Notes under the pieces: generated by a model
Told to the model about the DNA's origin: nothing
Seen by the model: only the letters and a program-made list of their open reading frames with translations
Databases searched by the model: none
Assembly: GCF_036409155.1 (NCBI RefSeq)
Contig: NZ_JAZGLW010000004.1
Location: 248,001-312,000 of the forward strand
Direction of reading: 5' to 3'
Source of the DNA: Mycobacterium sp. 050128
GTDB taxonomy: Bacteria; Actinomycetota; Actinomycetes; Mycobacteriales; Mycobacteriaceae
DNA length: 64,000 nucleotides
Shown: in pieces, positions 46,488 through 56,370 of the stretch
Numbering within the stretch: position 1 is the first letter of the stretch
Layout: each line of letters opens with the position of its first letter
Position numbers and translations under genes: made by a program

Positions 46488-46560
46488 TGGGTTGATGTTA
46501 CGCAGCGTGGCCAGGTGCTCCAGGGGCCGTCGCCGGGCCCCCGTGGCAGCATTGAGGTCG

Positions 46561-47610
46561 ATGAGTACGCGTCGCGACCTTCCCGAGTCGCCCTACCTGG
46601 CTGCCGTCACCGGCCGCAAACCCGGCCGGGTGCCGGTGTGGTTCATGCGGCAGGCCGGGCGTTCGCTGCCCGAATATCGCGCCCTGCGTCAACAACACAG
46701 CATGCTGGCGGCGTGTTTCGAGCCCGAGGTGGTCTGCGAGATCACCCTGCAGCCGATTCGGCGCCATGACGTCGACGCCGCGATCCTGTTCTCCGACATC
46801 GTGGTTCCGCTGCGCGCCGCGGGCATCGACTTGGACATCGTCCCCGACGTCGGACCGGTGATCGCACACCCGATCCGCACCGACGCCGATATTGAGGCGA
46901 TGAAACCGCTTGAGCCGCAAGCGATTCAGCCGGTCTGCCGGGCGGTTTCGCTGCTTGTCGACGCGCTGGGCGCGGTGCCGCTGATCGGTTTCGCCGGTGC
47001 GCCCTTCACGCTGGCGTCCTATCTGGTCGAAGGCGGCCCCAGCCGCAACCACGCCCGCACCAAAGCGATGATGCTGGCCGAGCCGGCCAGCTGGCACGCG
47101 CTGATGTCGAAGCTCACCGATCTCACCGTGGAATTCCTGCGCGGCCAGATCGGCGCCGGGGTGGACGCCATCCAGCTGTTCGACTCGTGGGCGGGAACGT
47201 TGTCGCTGGCCGATTACCGCCAATACGTGCTGCCGCACAGCAGCCGGGTGTTCGCGGCCCTGGCCGAATACGGCTTGCCGATGACCCATTTCGGGGTCGG
47301 GACGGCGGAATTGCTGGGCGCGATGGGCGAAGCGGGCCCGACGGTCGTCGGCGTCGATTGGCGCACCTCGCTCACCGACGCCGCGGCCAGGGTGCGGTCC
47401 GGCACGGCGCTGCAGGGCAACCTCGATCCGGTGGTGTTGCTGGCGGGCTGGCCGGTGGTGGAACGCGCGGCGCGCGCCGTCGTCGACGATGGCCGTCGCG
47501 CCGTCGACGCCGGGGCCGGGGGCCATGTCTTCAATCTGGGCCACGGAGTGCTGCCCGAGACCGACCCCGGCGTGCTGACCGACGTGGTGTCGTTGGTCCA
47601 TTCGCTATGA
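46561..47610 (+). CDS. hemE: Uroporphyrinogen decarboxylase
   Basis: Converts uroporphyrinogen III to coproporphyrinogen III; 349 aa. Signatures [16 protein letters not shown], the active-site Asp in ILFSDIVVP, and [17 protein letters not shown] are present. Shine-Dalgarno is weak (GAGG). First gene of hemE-hemY-hemQ; its stop overlaps the next ATG (ATGA). Confidence 0.96.
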   Translation: MSTRRDLPESPYLAAVTGRKPGRVPVWFMRQAGRSLPEYRALRQQHSMLAACFEPEVVCEITLQPIRRHDVDAAILFSDIVVPLRAAGIDLDIVPDVGPVIAHPIRTDADIEAMKPLEPQAIQPVCRAVSLLVDALGAVPLIGFAGAPFTLASYLVEGGPSRNHARTKAMMLAEPASWHALMSKLTDLTVEFLRGQIGAGVDAIQLFDSWAGTLSLADYRQYVLPHSSRVFAALAEYGLPMTHFGVGTAELLGAMGEAGPTVVGVDWRTSLTDAAARVRSGTALQGNLDPVVLLAGWPVVERAARAVVDDGRRAVDAGAGGHVFNLGHGVLPETDPGVLTDVVSLVHSL

Positions 47611-48983
47611 CCTCGCGGTCGTATTGTGTTGTGGGCGGCGGAATTTCCGGCCTGACCGCGGCCTACCGGCTGCGGATGGCGGCGGGGGACGACGCGAACA
47701 TCACGCTGTTCGATCCGGGCCAGCGCCTCGGCGGGATCTTGCGCACCGAGCAGCTCGGCGGGCGGCCGGTGGACCTGGGCGCCGAGGCGTTCGTGCTGCG
47801 CCGGCCCGAGGTGCCCGAACTGCTGGCCGAGCTGGGCCTGTCCGATCGTCAGATCGGCACCACCGGTGCCCGGCCGTTGATCTACAGCCAGCGACGGCTG
47901 CACCCGCTGCCGGCGGGCACGGTCGTCGGGATTCCATCGTCGGCGGCCTCGGTGGCCGGACTGGTCGACGACGCCACCGTCGCGCGCATCGACGCCGAAC
48001 CGGGCCGGCCGCTGGACTGGCGGCCCGGAAGCGACCCGGCCGCAGCGGAATTGGTGGGCGACCGGTTCGGCGAGCAAACCGTCGCGCGATCCGTCGACCC
48101 GCTGCTGAGCGGGGTGTACGCCGGCTCGGCGGCCACGATTGGGCTGCGCGCCGCGGCCCCCAGCGTGGCGGCGGCATTGGATCGTGGCGCCACCAGCTTG
48201 ACCGACGCGGTACGGCAGGGGTTGCCGCCGGCCACGGGGGCGCCGGTGTTCGGTGCGCTGGACGGCGGCTATCAGGTGCTGCTCGACGAGCTGGTCGCGC
48301 GCGCCCGGCCGCGGTGGGTTCGCGCCGCGGTGGACCGGCTCGAGCGTGGCGGACCGGGCTGGACGCTGCGCGATGACGCCGGGGCGGTCTGGAATGCCGA
48401 CGCCGTGATCCTGGCGATCCCCGCGCCGCGGCTGGCGCGCTTGATCTTTGGCGTGGCACCGCAGACGGTCGCCGCCGCGCGCCGCATCACGAGCGCATCG
48501 GCGGCGGTGGTGGCGCTCGCCGTGCCCGGCGATACCGCGTTCCCGGAGTGCTCGGGTGTGCTGGCCGCCAGCGGTGAGCAGTTGCGGGGCAAGGCGATCA
48601 CCCTGTCGTCGCGGAAATGGGGCATCCCGGGTGACCTGCAATTCCTTCGGGTGTCGTTCGGGCGATTCGGCGACCACCTGGCCGCCGCCGCCTCCGACGA
48701 GGAGCTGCTGGCCTGGGCGGTCGACGACCTGGCCACCGTGTTCGGGCTGGCCGTCGAGCCGGTGGATGCCCGCGTGCAGCGGTGGATCGAGGCGATGCCG
48801 CAGTACGGGCCGGGTCACGCCGAGGTGGTCGCGCAGCTGCGCGACGGGCTGCCGGAGACGTTGGCCGTGGCGGGCAGCTATCTGGACGGAATCGGTGTGC
48901 CCGCCTGCATCGGTGCGGCCGGCAAGGCCGTCGAGCGTGTGATCAGGGCCACCGAGGCCGCCAACCCGGAAGTGGCACGATAG
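47607..48983 (+). CDS. hemY: Coproporphyrinogen III oxidase (HemY/CgoX type)
   Basis: FAD enzyme of 458 aa with N-terminal dinucleotide motif [15 protein letters not shown] and the family block [10 protein letters not shown]. In Gram-positives this enzyme oxidises coproporphyrinogen III rather than protoporphyrinogen IX, and the presence of hemQ directly downstream supports that pathway. Translationally coupled to hemE. Confidence 0.94.
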   Translation: MTSRSYCVVGGGISGLTAAYRLRMAAGDDANITLFDPGQRLGGILRTEQLGGRPVDLGAEAFVLRRPEVPELLAELGLSDRQIGTTGARPLIYSQRRLHPLPAGTVVGIPSSAASVAGLVDDATVARIDAEPGRPLDWRPGSDPAAAELVGDRFGEQTVARSVDPLLSGVYAGSAATIGLRAAAPSVAAALDRGATSLTDAVRQGLPPATGAPVFGALDGGYQVLLDELVARARPRWVRAAVDRLERGGPGWTLRDDAGAVWNADAVILAIPAPRLARLIFGVAPQTVAAARRITSASAAVVALAVPGDTAFPECSGVLAASGEQLRGKAITLSSRKWGIPGDLQFLRVSFGRFGDHLAAAASDEELLAWAVDDLATVFGLAVEPVDARVQRWIEAMPQYGPGHAEVVAQLRDGLPETLAVAGSYLDGIGVPACIGAAGKAVERVIRATEAANPEVAR

Positions 48984-48988
48984 GTCTC

Positions 48989-49684
48989 ATGGCCAAGATC
49001 GACTTTGACGCCCTGAACTCCACGATTCGCTATCTGATGTTCTCGGTCTACTCGGTGGAGCCCGGCGAGCTCGGCGAGCAGCGCGAAGCCGTAATCGACG
49101 ACGCGACGCGGTTTTTCAAGCAGCAGGAGGAACGCGGTGTCGTGGTGCGCGGCCTCTACGACGTCGCCGGTTTGCGGGCCGACGCCGACTTCATGATCTG
49201 GACGCACGCCGAGCGCGTCGAGGCGCTGCAAGCCACCTACGCCGATTTCCGCCGCACCACCACCCTGGGCCAGGTCAGCGCGCCGGTGTGGAGCAGTGTG
49301 GCGCTGCACCGGCCGGCGGAGTTCAACAAGAGCCACATCCCGGCGTTCCTGGCCGGCGAGGAGCCCGGCGCCTACATCTGCGTGTATCCCTTCGTGCGGT
49401 CCTACGAGTGGTACCTGCTGCCCGACGAGGAGCGTCGCCGCATGCTGGCCGAACACGGCATGGCCGCACGCGAGTACAAGGACGTCCGCGCCAACACCGT
49501 TCCGGCGTTCGCGCTCGGTGACTACGAATGGATCCTGGCCTTCGAGGCGCCCGAGCTGCACCGCATCGTCGACCTGATGCGCGAATTGCGCGCCACCGAC
49601 GCGCGCCGGCACACCCGCGAGGAGACGCCGTTCTTCACCGGGCCGCGGGTGCCCATCGAGCAGCTGGTGAACGCCCTGCCCTGA
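48989..49684 (+). CDS. hemQ: Coproheme decarboxylase (HemQ/ChdC)
   Basis: Peroxide-dependent enzyme that decarboxylates coproheme to haem b, the last step of the Gram-positive pathway; 231 aa. The active-site Tyr region [14 protein letters not shown] and the proximal His in [10 protein letters not shown] are visible. Formerly annotated as chlorite dismutase-like. Five bp after hemY. Confidence 0.94.
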   Translation: MAKIDFDALNSTIRYLMFSVYSVEPGELGEQREAVIDDATRFFKQQEERGVVVRGLYDVAGLRADADFMIWTHAERVEALQATYADFRRTTTLGQVSAPVWSSVALHRPAEFNKSHIPAFLAGEEPGAYICVYPFVRSYEWYLLPDEERRRMLAEHGMAAREYKDVRANTVPAFALGDYEWILAFEAPELHRIVDLMRELRATDARRHTREETPFFTGPRVPIEQLVNALP

Positions 49685-49712
49685 CCGGCGATCCACAAGC
49701 GAAGGGGGAGAT

Positions 49713-50465
49713 ATGACAACCGATTTCGACCCGAACGATCCCACCCGTTTCGAAGAGATGTACCGCGACGAGCGAACCTCGCACGGCCTGCCCACCGCCA
49801 CACCGTGGGACATCGGCGGCCCGCAGCCGGTGGTCCAGCAGCTGGTCGCGCTGGGCGCGATCAAGGGTGAGGTGCTCGACCCAGGAACAGGCCCCGGCCA
49901 TCACGCGATCTACTACGCGTCCAAGGGCTACTCGGCGACCGGCATCGACGGGTCGGCAGCCGCCCTGGAGCGGGCCCGCGAAAACGCCCGAAAGGCCGGC
50001 GTAACAGTCAATTTCGAGCTGGCCGACGCCACCAAGCTGGAAGGCCTGGAGAACCGGTTCGACACCGTGGTCGACTGCGCCTTCTATCACACCTTCAGCA
50101 GCGAGCCCGAGCTTGCGCAGTCGTACGCGCACGCGCTGCGGCGGGCCACCAAACCGGGCGCGCGGCTCTACATGTTCGAGTTCGGCGCGCACGACGTCAA
50201 CGGGTTCACGATGATGCGGTCGTTGTCCGAGAAGGACTTTCGTGATGTGCTTCCGGCCGGCGGCTGGGAGATCACCTACCTGGGCACCACCACCTACCAG
50301 GTCAACGTCAGCGCGGAGAGCATCGAGATGATGGCCAAGCGCAATCCCGACATGGCCGAGCATGCCGAGGACATGCTGAAGCGGTACCGCGCGATGGAGC
50401 CCTGGCTGAAGGGCGGCCGGGTGCACGCCCCGTTCTGGGAAGTGCACGCTACCCGGCTGGACTGA
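49713..50465 (+). CDS. Class I SAM-dependent methyltransferase (Rv2675c-like)
   Basis: A 250-aa methyltransferase: SAM motif I VLDPGTGPGHHAIYYA, acidic motif II GIDGSA, motif IV VVDCAFYHTF. The N-terminal MYRDE...PWDIGGPQP pattern is typical of small-molecule or thiopurine-type methyltransferases. Substrate unknown. AAGGGGGAG precedes the ATG. Follows the hem genes on the same strand with a 28-bp gap. Confidence 0.9.
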   Translation: MTTDFDPNDPTRFEEMYRDERTSHGLPTATPWDIGGPQPVVQQLVALGAIKGEVLDPGTGPGHHAIYYASKGYSATGIDGSAAALERARENARKAGVTVNFELADATKLEGLENRFDTVVDCAFYHTFSSEPELAQSYAHALRRATKPGARLYMFEFGAHDVNGFTMMRSLSEKDFRDVLPAGGWEITYLGTTTYQVNVSAESIEMMAKRNPDMAEHAEDMLKRYRAMEPWLKGGRVHAPFWEVHATRLD

Positions 50466-50498
50466 CCGGCTTTCGGCGTTTGACCGTCTTCTTGCGTT

Positions 50499-50563
50499 GA
50501 GCGTGACGCCAGGGCGCGGATTTCACCGATTCCGCCACCCTCAGCGCACGCCCCGACGCCCTC
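50499..50563 (+). repeat. Dispersed repeat flanking the amidohydrolase (copy A)
   Basis: About 65 bp sharing CCAGGGCGCG-(A/G)-ATTTC-(A/G)-CCGATT and TCAGCGCAC blocks with copy B at 51994-52056, in the same orientation. Intergenic, between the methyltransferase stop and the amidohydrolase stop. Confidence 0.7.
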
Positions 50564-50603
50564 CATGCCCACTCGACGCCGTGAGCGCACAGTCCACTCA
50601 GCG

Positions 50604-51884
50604 CTAGGTGTTGCCGCGGACCGCGTCGGCCAGCGCGTTGGCCTCCCGCTCGCCCTTCTGGTGATGGCTCAGCGCGCGCACCGAGACGTCATGTCCTTCG
50701 GCGGCGCGGCGTAGCGCGCGCACCGTGGCCTGCTCGCGCGGGTGGTGCGCGAACGGGTCGAACGAATACCAGCGCATGGCGTTTTCGTGGGTCATCTTGT
50801 TGAGGTCGGATTCCGACACGCTGTGGCCGCTGAGCACGTCCCAGAGTTGTTCGGGCGCTTCGGGCCACATCGAGTCGCTGTGCGGGTAGTCGGCCTCCCA
50901 GCAGATGTTGTCGATGCCGATCTGGTGACGCAGCTGGACTCCGACGTCGTCGCTGATGAAGCACGTCAGGAAGTGCTCGCGGAACACCTCGCTGGGCAAC
51001 TTGCCGCCGAAGTCCTGGTGCGTCCAGGTGGAGTGCATCTCATAGGTGCGGTCGGCACGCTCCAGGAAATACGGGATCCAGCCGGTGCCGCCCTCACTCA
51101 GGCCGATCTTGAGCTCGGGGTACTTCTTGATCGGCGCCGACCACAGCAGATCCGCGGCGGCTTGCACGATGTTCATCGGCTGCAGCGTGATCATCACGTC
51201 CATCGGCGCGTCGGCGGCGGTGACCGCCAGTTTGCCCGAGGACCCGATGTGCACGTTCATCACGGTCTCGGTGTCGCACAAGGCTTTCCACAGCGGATCC
51301 CAGTAGCTGTCGTGGAAGCTGGGGTAGCCCAACACCGCCGGGTTCTCGCTGAACGTCAACGCGTGCACGCCGCGCTCGGCGTTGCGCCGCACCTCCGCCG
51401 CGCACGCCTCGGCGTCCCAGATCACCGGCAGGCACATCGGGATGAACCGCGCCGGATACGCCCCGCACCACTCCTCGACATGCCAGTCGTTGTAGGCCCG
51501 CAGCAGGGCCAGGCCGAAGTCGCGGTCCTCGATGGCGAACAGCCGGCCGGCGAACCCGGGGAACGTCGGAAAACAGATCGAGGCGAAGATCCCGCCCGCG
51601 TTCATGTCCTTGATCCGCTCGTCGACGTTGTAGCAGCCCGGCCGGATCTCGTCGAGCCCCTGCGGTTCCAGCCCGTACTCCTCCTTCGGCCGGCCCGCCA
51701 CCGAATTGAGCGCGACGTTCGGAATCACCACATCGCGAAATTGCCAGCTATCGCTGCCATCTGGGTTGTGCACCAGCCGCGGCGCCTCTTCGACGTATTT
51801 CTTCGGCAGGTGATCCTTGAACATGTCGGGCGGCTCGACGATGTGGTCGTCGACGCTGATCAGGATCATGTCGTCTTTGGTCAT
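50604..51884 (-). CDS. Amidohydrolase 2-family metal-dependent hydrolase
   Basis: A 426-aa protein of the amidohydrolase-related family (TIM barrel). SVDDHIVEPPDMF supplies the first metal ligands, NVHIGSSG an inner His, and CWEADYPHSDSMWPE the late Asp/His region. Common in mycobacteria, substrates unknown. The ATG at 51884 is used; 27 upstream in-frame codons lack coding character. As remembered, M. tuberculosis has no gene between the methyltransferase and msrB, so this is an accessory gene, and it is bracketed by repeat copies. Confidence 0.85.
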   Translation of the reverse strand: MTKDDMILISVDDHIVEPPDMFKDHLPKKYVEEAPRLVHNPDGSDSWQFRDVVIPNVALNSVAGRPKEEYGLEPQGLDEIRPGCYNVDERIKDMNAGGIFASICFPTFPGFAGRLFAIEDRDFGLALLRAYNDWHVEEWCGAYPARFIPMCLPVIWDAEACAAEVRRNAERGVHALTFSENPAVLGYPSFHDSYWDPLWKALCDTETVMNVHIGSSGKLAVTAADAPMDVMITLQPMNIVQAAADLLWSAPIKKYPELKIGLSEGGTGWIPYFLERADRTYEMHSTWTHQDFGGKLPSEVFREHFLTCFISDDVGVQLRHQIGIDNICWEADYPHSDSMWPEAPEQLWDVLSGHSVSESDLNKMTHENAMRWYSFDPFAHHPREQATVRALRRAAEGHDVSVRALSHHQKGEREANALADAVRGNT

Positions 51885-51993
51885 GTCCGCCCGCTTCCCG
51901 ATGCTTGGCTGTAAGACCTTACTGTTGGGGCAACGGTACAGCAGCCGACGTCGCGGCGAAAGCATGCGATGAGACCGCAGCCACGCGTGCGAC

Positions 51994-52056
51994 GAGTGCG
52001 CGACCAGGGCGCGAATTTCGCCGATTTTGCGGCGTCAGCGCACACTCAAAGCCCTC
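51994..52056 (+). repeat. Dispersed repeat flanking the amidohydrolase (copy B)
   Basis: About 63 bp, aligned with copy A over its whole length with one 1-bp gap and scattered substitutions. It lies between msrB and the amidohydrolase start. Confidence 0.7.
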
Positions 52057-52084
52057 AGCGCGCACTGGAACAAGAGCCGACGGG

Positions 52085-52507
52085 TTAGGCCCCGGTCGGC
52101 ACCAGGCGCAGCGAGATCGAGTTGATGCAGTAGCGCTGATCCGTCGGCGTCGGGTAACCCTCGCCGTCGAACACGTGACCGAGGTGACTGTGGCAGTTCG
52201 CGCAGAGCACCTCGGTGCGTGTCGTGCCCATCGAATGGTCTGCCCGCAGGATCACCGCATCCGAATTGGCCGGATCGAAGAACGACGGCCAGCCGCAGTG
52301 CGAGTCGAATTTCTCCGTGCTGCGGAACAACTCTGCCCCGCAGGCCCGGCACTCATACACGCCCTCGGTTTTGGTGTCGGTGTACTCACCGACGAACGGG
52401 CGCTCGGTGCCGGCGCGACGCAGCACCGCAAACTCCTCGGGAGTCAGTTTCTTGCGCCACTCGTCGTCGGTCAGCTGCAATTTGGGCTGCGACACGTCGG
52501 AAGTCAT
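52085..52507 (-). CDS. msrB: Peptide-methionine (R)-S-oxide reductase
   Basis: Repairs methionine-R-sulfoxide; 140 aa. Structural zinc is bound by C53/C56 and C102/C105, and the catalytic Cys is C127 in RYCINS. Motifs CGWPSFF and GHVFDGEG are standard. Lies 15 bp after aftC; TAGCGT 6 nt before the ATG may be an extra internal promoter. Confidence 0.96.
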   Translation of the reverse strand: MTSDVSQPKLQLTDDEWRKKLTPEEFAVLRRAGTERPFVGEYTDTKTEGVYECRACGAELFRSTEKFDSHCGWPSFFDPANSDAVILRADHSMGTTRTEVLCANCHSHLGHVFDGEGYPTPTDQRYCINSISLRLVPTGA

Positions 52508-52522
52508 GTCTCCACGCTAGCC

Positions 52523-53869
52523 CTAATGGAGGTGACCCGCCGCGCCCGACTGAGCCGCGCTTGCGATCGCCGCGTCGTGCTCGCCCTCGGACGCCAGCCA
52601 GGCGGGATCGATCCCGCCGTCCAGCCGGTTTTCGGCCTTGGCGTCGCAGTAGCGGAAGTAGAGCACCGTGAACACCACGATCAGCAACAGCGACCAGCCG
52701 TAGGTGATCTTGAGGTATTCCAGCGCCCGGCCCCATCGCATCCAGTTGAACAGCAGCCACCGGTCCAGCGTCATGAAGCCGTAGATCCCCAGCCAGGCCG
52801 GCCAATTGCGGATCGTGGAATTGGGCAGCACGACCGTCATCAGGAACGGGAACAGCATCATCGAGTAGTAGCCCTGCGACAGCGACAGTGCCAGCCACGA
52901 CCACAGCAGCAGCACGCCCGCCGAGGTGGTGAACCAGAACAGCGGGTCACGGGTGCGGTAGTAGCGGTACAGCAGCCAGATCGCGCCGAACGCCAACACC
53001 GTGAACAGCAGTCGCAGGAACACGATCAGCCAGGTGGGCAGGCCGAAGTACAGACCGTTGCCCTCGATGGAGCTGTTGAAGTAGTCGCGGGTGCCCAGGA
53101 AGTACGGCACGGTTTTCGTGACGAAGTCCATCGGATCGGCGACCAACGGCCACGCGGCCGCATTGATGGCGATCGGAACCGCCAACGCCGGCACCAGCGC
53201 CCGCCACTGGCGATTGAGCAGCGGCAGCAGTAACAGCGGGAGCAGCACCGGTTTCAACGTGAGCGTTAGCCCGATCACGAAACCGGCCCACCACTGATGC
53301 CTTTGCTTGCCATCCAGCAGCCACCACAGAAAGAGCATCTCGGCGAGCAGCACGCAGCCGTTGATGTTGGTGAACACCAGCGTGTTCGTCACCGTCTCGG
53401 TGCAGAACATCGCCAGCAGCAGGGCCGGGGCGGCCACCGAGGCCAGCGTGAATTTGAACAGCCGCAGCAGCAAGTACCAGGCGATCAGGATTGCGATCGT
53501 GTTGATCAGGATGAACAGGTAGCGCGACGGCGCGAACGGCAGGTAGCCGAAGGGCGCCATCAGCAGCGTGCCGCCGGGCGGATACAGGTAGTGCGGGTCG
53601 ACATAGTCGAAGTGCTCGTTGTAGATGTCCCAGCCTTGCCGGAAGTTCAGCACCGCCCGGTAGACCGGTTTGAAGTCGTCGGTGATATTGCCGTTGGTGG
53701 TGATCACGATGCTGCGGTGCAGCACCGAAAAGATCGCCGCCGGCCACAGCGCGGACCGCACAATCGTCGCGGTGCTGGGGGGCCCGGAGCGGGGACGGAA
53801 GGCGGCCAGCACCCAATCGCGCAGGCCGGTCCGAGTCGAGTCAGCTGCCGTCACCAGCGCACCGTACAC
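52523..53869 (-). CDS. aftC: Arabinofuranosyltransferase AftC
   Basis: GT-C-fold, GT87-family membrane transferase of 448 aa that makes alpha-1,3 branches in arabinogalactan and lipoarabinomannan, using decaprenyl-phosphoarabinose. About ten helices; the early DDFKPVYRAVLNF and DPHYLYPPGGTLL loops carry the acidic catalytic region. Sequence matches AftC along its length. GTG start. Upstream of msrB in the same transcript. Confidence 0.94.
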   Translation of the reverse strand: MYGALVTAADSTRTGLRDWVLAAFRPRSGPPSTATIVRSALWPAAIFSVLHRSIVITTNGNITDDFKPVYRAVLNFRQGWDIYNEHFDYVDPHYLYPPGGTLLMAPFGYLPFAPSRYLFILINTIAILIAWYLLLRLFKFTLASVAAPALLLAMFCTETVTNTLVFTNINGCVLLAEMLFLWWLLDGKQRHQWWAGFVIGLTLTLKPVLLPLLLLPLLNRQWRALVPALAVPIAINAAAWPLVADPMDFVTKTVPYFLGTRDYFNSSIEGNGLYFGLPTWLIVFLRLLFTVLAFGAIWLLYRYYRTRDPLFWFTTSAGVLLLWSWLALSLSQGYYSMMLFPFLMTVVLPNSTIRNWPAWLGIYGFMTLDRWLLFNWMRWGRALEYLKITYGWSLLLIVVFTVLYFRYCDAKAENRLDGGIDPAWLASEGEHDAAIASAAQSGAAGHLH

Positions 53870-53889
53870 CGCGGCGTGGGGCCGTCAGC

Positions 53890-55452
53890 TCAGGCGGGAC
53901 AGTATGTGTCGGTGCCGGGCAGCTTGCCGCTGTTGAGATAGCCGACCATCGGCGGGGTCGCGCAGGGCGTGTAGATGCTCGCCCCGTGACCGATGCCCTG
54001 CCACATCACCCGCCGGCTGGCCGCGCCCGCGTTGATGATCGTGGCCGCCGTCTGGGCCACGCCTTCGGAGCCGACGATCGGGTCGCTCTGCACACCCAGC
54101 AACACGACGTCGACCTTGAGCTCCTTCGGCGGTGCCGGCGGCGAGATCGTGGGCCAGTGCACGCACTTGACCAGGTTGAGCGCGGCGACCGTGCCGAACT
54201 GCGGATAAAGCTTGCCCCAGGCAACCACGAGTTCACGGATCCGGTCCGGGGTCGGACGGTTGATCGCGTCGCTGCAGGAGTTGACGAACTGACCGTCGGT
54301 GTCCTGGAGGGCATCGGCGTGGTTGATCAGGCTGGTCAGCTGATTGGTGTCGCCGGAGCGGGCCGCGGCCAGCGCGTTGGCCAGGCTCGTCGTGGCGTTG
54401 ACGCGGCCGCCGGACGGGAAGCCCAGCGCGACGGTGATCGCGTTGACGACCTCGGCCAGCGAGGCGCCGCCAGGCCCCCGGCCGGCCCGGGCATCGGCCA
54501 GCAGCGCACTGACGGCGCCCTTGGGATCGGGACCCAGCGCGCAGTTCACCGCGATGCATTGAGAGGCGAACGCGTCGAGCGCGGCCTGCTGGCCCTTGAC
54601 CTGTTGCTCGGCGGCAGTTTCGGCGTTGACGCCCAACGCAATTGGCGAATCAAGCATCAGCCGGGCGACCTTGTCGGGTCGCGACGACGCGTAGCTCAGC
54701 GCGACCTGGGCGCCGTTGCCGATGCCGAGCAACGCGACCGCCGGCACGTCCCAGAGGCTGCGCAGCCGTTCGATGTCGGAGGCGGCATGCGAGTTGTCGT
54801 AGGCGCTGTCACCCGGCGCGATCGCGTCGGTGCAGCTCGTCGTCGCGTTGTTGGAGATGTCGGACAGATTGGCGACCGGGTCGTCGCCACTCTGGAATTG
54901 CGCCTGATCGCGCATGGCCTGGCGGTCTGCGCGATCCCGGCAATCGATCGGGGCCGACATGCCGATGCCGCGGCGGTCCACGGCGACGATCGGGTGGGCC
55001 TGCAGCAGATCGTTGCCCGACCGGGCGAGCCACACCGGCAACTGCGCCGACGACGGCAGGTCGGAGCCCGTCGTGAAGACGACGGGGCCGGCGTCCTGCG
55101 GGGTCTGGTTCGACCGGGCACGCACCACGCCGACCGAAACCGTCCCCGATCCGCCGTTGACCGGATCGAGATCGGCGTCGTAGTTCGCGCAATCCAGCCG
55201 CACGCCGGCCGGGGCATTGCGCACGCCGGCGTCGTTGAACACCTTCGACGTGCAGTCGCGCCACGACAAGTCGTTCTTGGGGGCGGCGATCGGCGGCGGA
55301 CCGGCGGGCGGCGGCTTCGTGGGGGCGGCGCCCTGTGGCCGGGCGCCGGAGTTGGTGGCGAAGCGCGGGTCGGCGGCCAGGCCGGGAACGCACGCGGTGA
55401 GCAGCGCGGTGACCGCGACCAGGGTGGTCGCGGACCTGATGTGCCGACTCAT
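53890..55452 (-). CDS. Secreted alpha/beta-hydrolase-like lipoprotein (Rv2672-like), nucleophile lost
   Basis: A 520-aa exported protein with lipobox LLTAC (Cys21) and TAP-like C-terminal domain. The fold motifs are present, including an acid in SDPIVGSEG and a His in GIGHGASIY, but the GxSxG elbow reads GIGNG, with Gly245 where Ser should be. It may be a non-catalytic binding protein or use another residue. The ATG at 55452 follows TACTGT by 7 nt (leaderless); an ATG six codons upstream is possible. Confidence 0.88.
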   Translation of the reverse strand: MSRHIRSATTLVAVTALLTACVPGLAADPRFATNSGARPQGAAPTKPPPAGPPPIAAPKNDLSWRDCTSKVFNDAGVRNAPAGVRLDCANYDADLDPVNGGSGTVSVGVVRARSNQTPQDAGPVVFTTGSDLPSSAQLPVWLARSGNDLLQAHPIVAVDRRGIGMSAPIDCRDRADRQAMRDQAQFQSGDDPVANLSDISNNATTSCTDAIAPGDSAYDNSHAASDIERLRSLWDVPAVALLGIGNGAQVALSYASSRPDKVARLMLDSPIALGVNAETAAEQQVKGQQAALDAFASQCIAVNCALGPDPKGAVSALLADARAGRGPGGASLAEVVNAITVALGFPSGGRVNATTSLANALAAARSGDTNQLTSLINHADALQDTDGQFVNSCSDAINRPTPDRIRELVVAWGKLYPQFGTVAALNLVKCVHWPTISPPAPPKELKVDVVLLGVQSDPIVGSEGVAQTAATIINAGAASRRVMWQGIGHGASIYTPCATPPMVGYLNSGKLPGTDTYCPA

Positions 55453-55547
55453 GCCGACCACAGTAGCCATGCCGCGCGGTTTCGCCGGGCTCGGCACGAT
55501 TGCCCGCCTTCTCCTCACCCCGCTGCGCGGGGCGCATCGTCACCGGG

Positions 55548-56336
55548 CTAAGAGGGCTGAGTCCGGACGTAGCGCGTGTACAGGTAGCCGGCGTCGTCGC
55601 TCAGGAGGTGGGTGCAGTCCATCCGGGTCAGCGCCTGACCGGCACCCGTCGCGATGCGCCGGGCGAGCCCGCCGACGATAAACGGCGCGATCGTCAGGCA
55701 TAGCTCGTCGAGCAGGTCCCGTTGCATCAACGCGCCCAACAGCATCGGCCCACCTTCGGTCAGCACGCGACGCATTCCGCGGGCCCGCAGGATCGCCAGC
55801 AGCGCGCCCTCGTCGACCTTGTCGGGATCGCGTCCGGAGCAGTCGACCACTTCGGCCAGGTCGCCGAGGAAGCGGCGGGTCTCGTCGGCCGCGGCCGTGC
55901 ACGTGAGCACCAGCGGCGGCACCTCGGTACGGGTGAACACCCCCATCTCCCGTTCCAGCCGGCCGGATTTGGTGACGATGGCCAATTGCGGCACTTCGGT
56001 CTGCCCGCGGGCCTGCCGGCGTTGCCGCTCGGCGATGCTCGCGTGCGCGCCGGAATAGCCCTCGATCCGCACGGTGCCCGCGCCGACGACGATGACGTCC
56101 GCGAGCTCGCGCAGCAGGAAGAAGATCAACCGGTCACCGGGCCCGGCCATCGAGCCGCTCTTGCCCTCGGCGGTGGCGCCGCCGTCGATGCTGGTGATGA
56201 AATTCGCCCGCACCCAGGTCATGTCCCCGTCCGGGTAGGCGTAGAGCCCGGGGAGTTCGCCGTCGCCGAGTTCGCGCCCCGATCCGAGCAGGGTCAACGA
56301 GATGTCGGCGGCTCTGCCGGTGCCTGACTCGGGCAT
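55548..56336 (-). CDS. ribD: RibD C-terminal/DHFR-like reductase (Rv2671-like)
   Basis: A 262-aa protein with only the reductase half of RibD. N-terminal RANFITSIDGGATAEGKSG and NADPH-binding VIVVGAGTVRIEGYSG are typical; RVLTEGGPMLLGALM is the C-terminal signature. In M. tuberculosis this protein can act as an alternative dihydrofolate reductase and affects para-aminosalicylate resistance. No deaminase domain. Divergent from zapE. Confidence 0.9.
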   Translation of the reverse strand: MPESGTGRAADISLTLLGSGRELGDGELPGLYAYPDGDMTWVRANFITSIDGGATAEGKSGSMAGPGDRLIFFLLRELADVIVVGAGTVRIEGYSGAHASIAERQRRQARGQTEVPQLAIVTKSGRLEREMGVFTRTEVPPLVLTCTAAADETRRFLGDLAEVVDCSGRDPDKVDEGALLAILRARGMRRVLTEGGPMLLGALMQRDLLDELCLTIAPFIVGGLARRIATGAGQALTRMDCTHLLSDDAGYLYTRYVRTQPS

Positions 56337-56370
56337 GAGGACGATTGCAGCACGCCGTTAGAGTTTGCGC

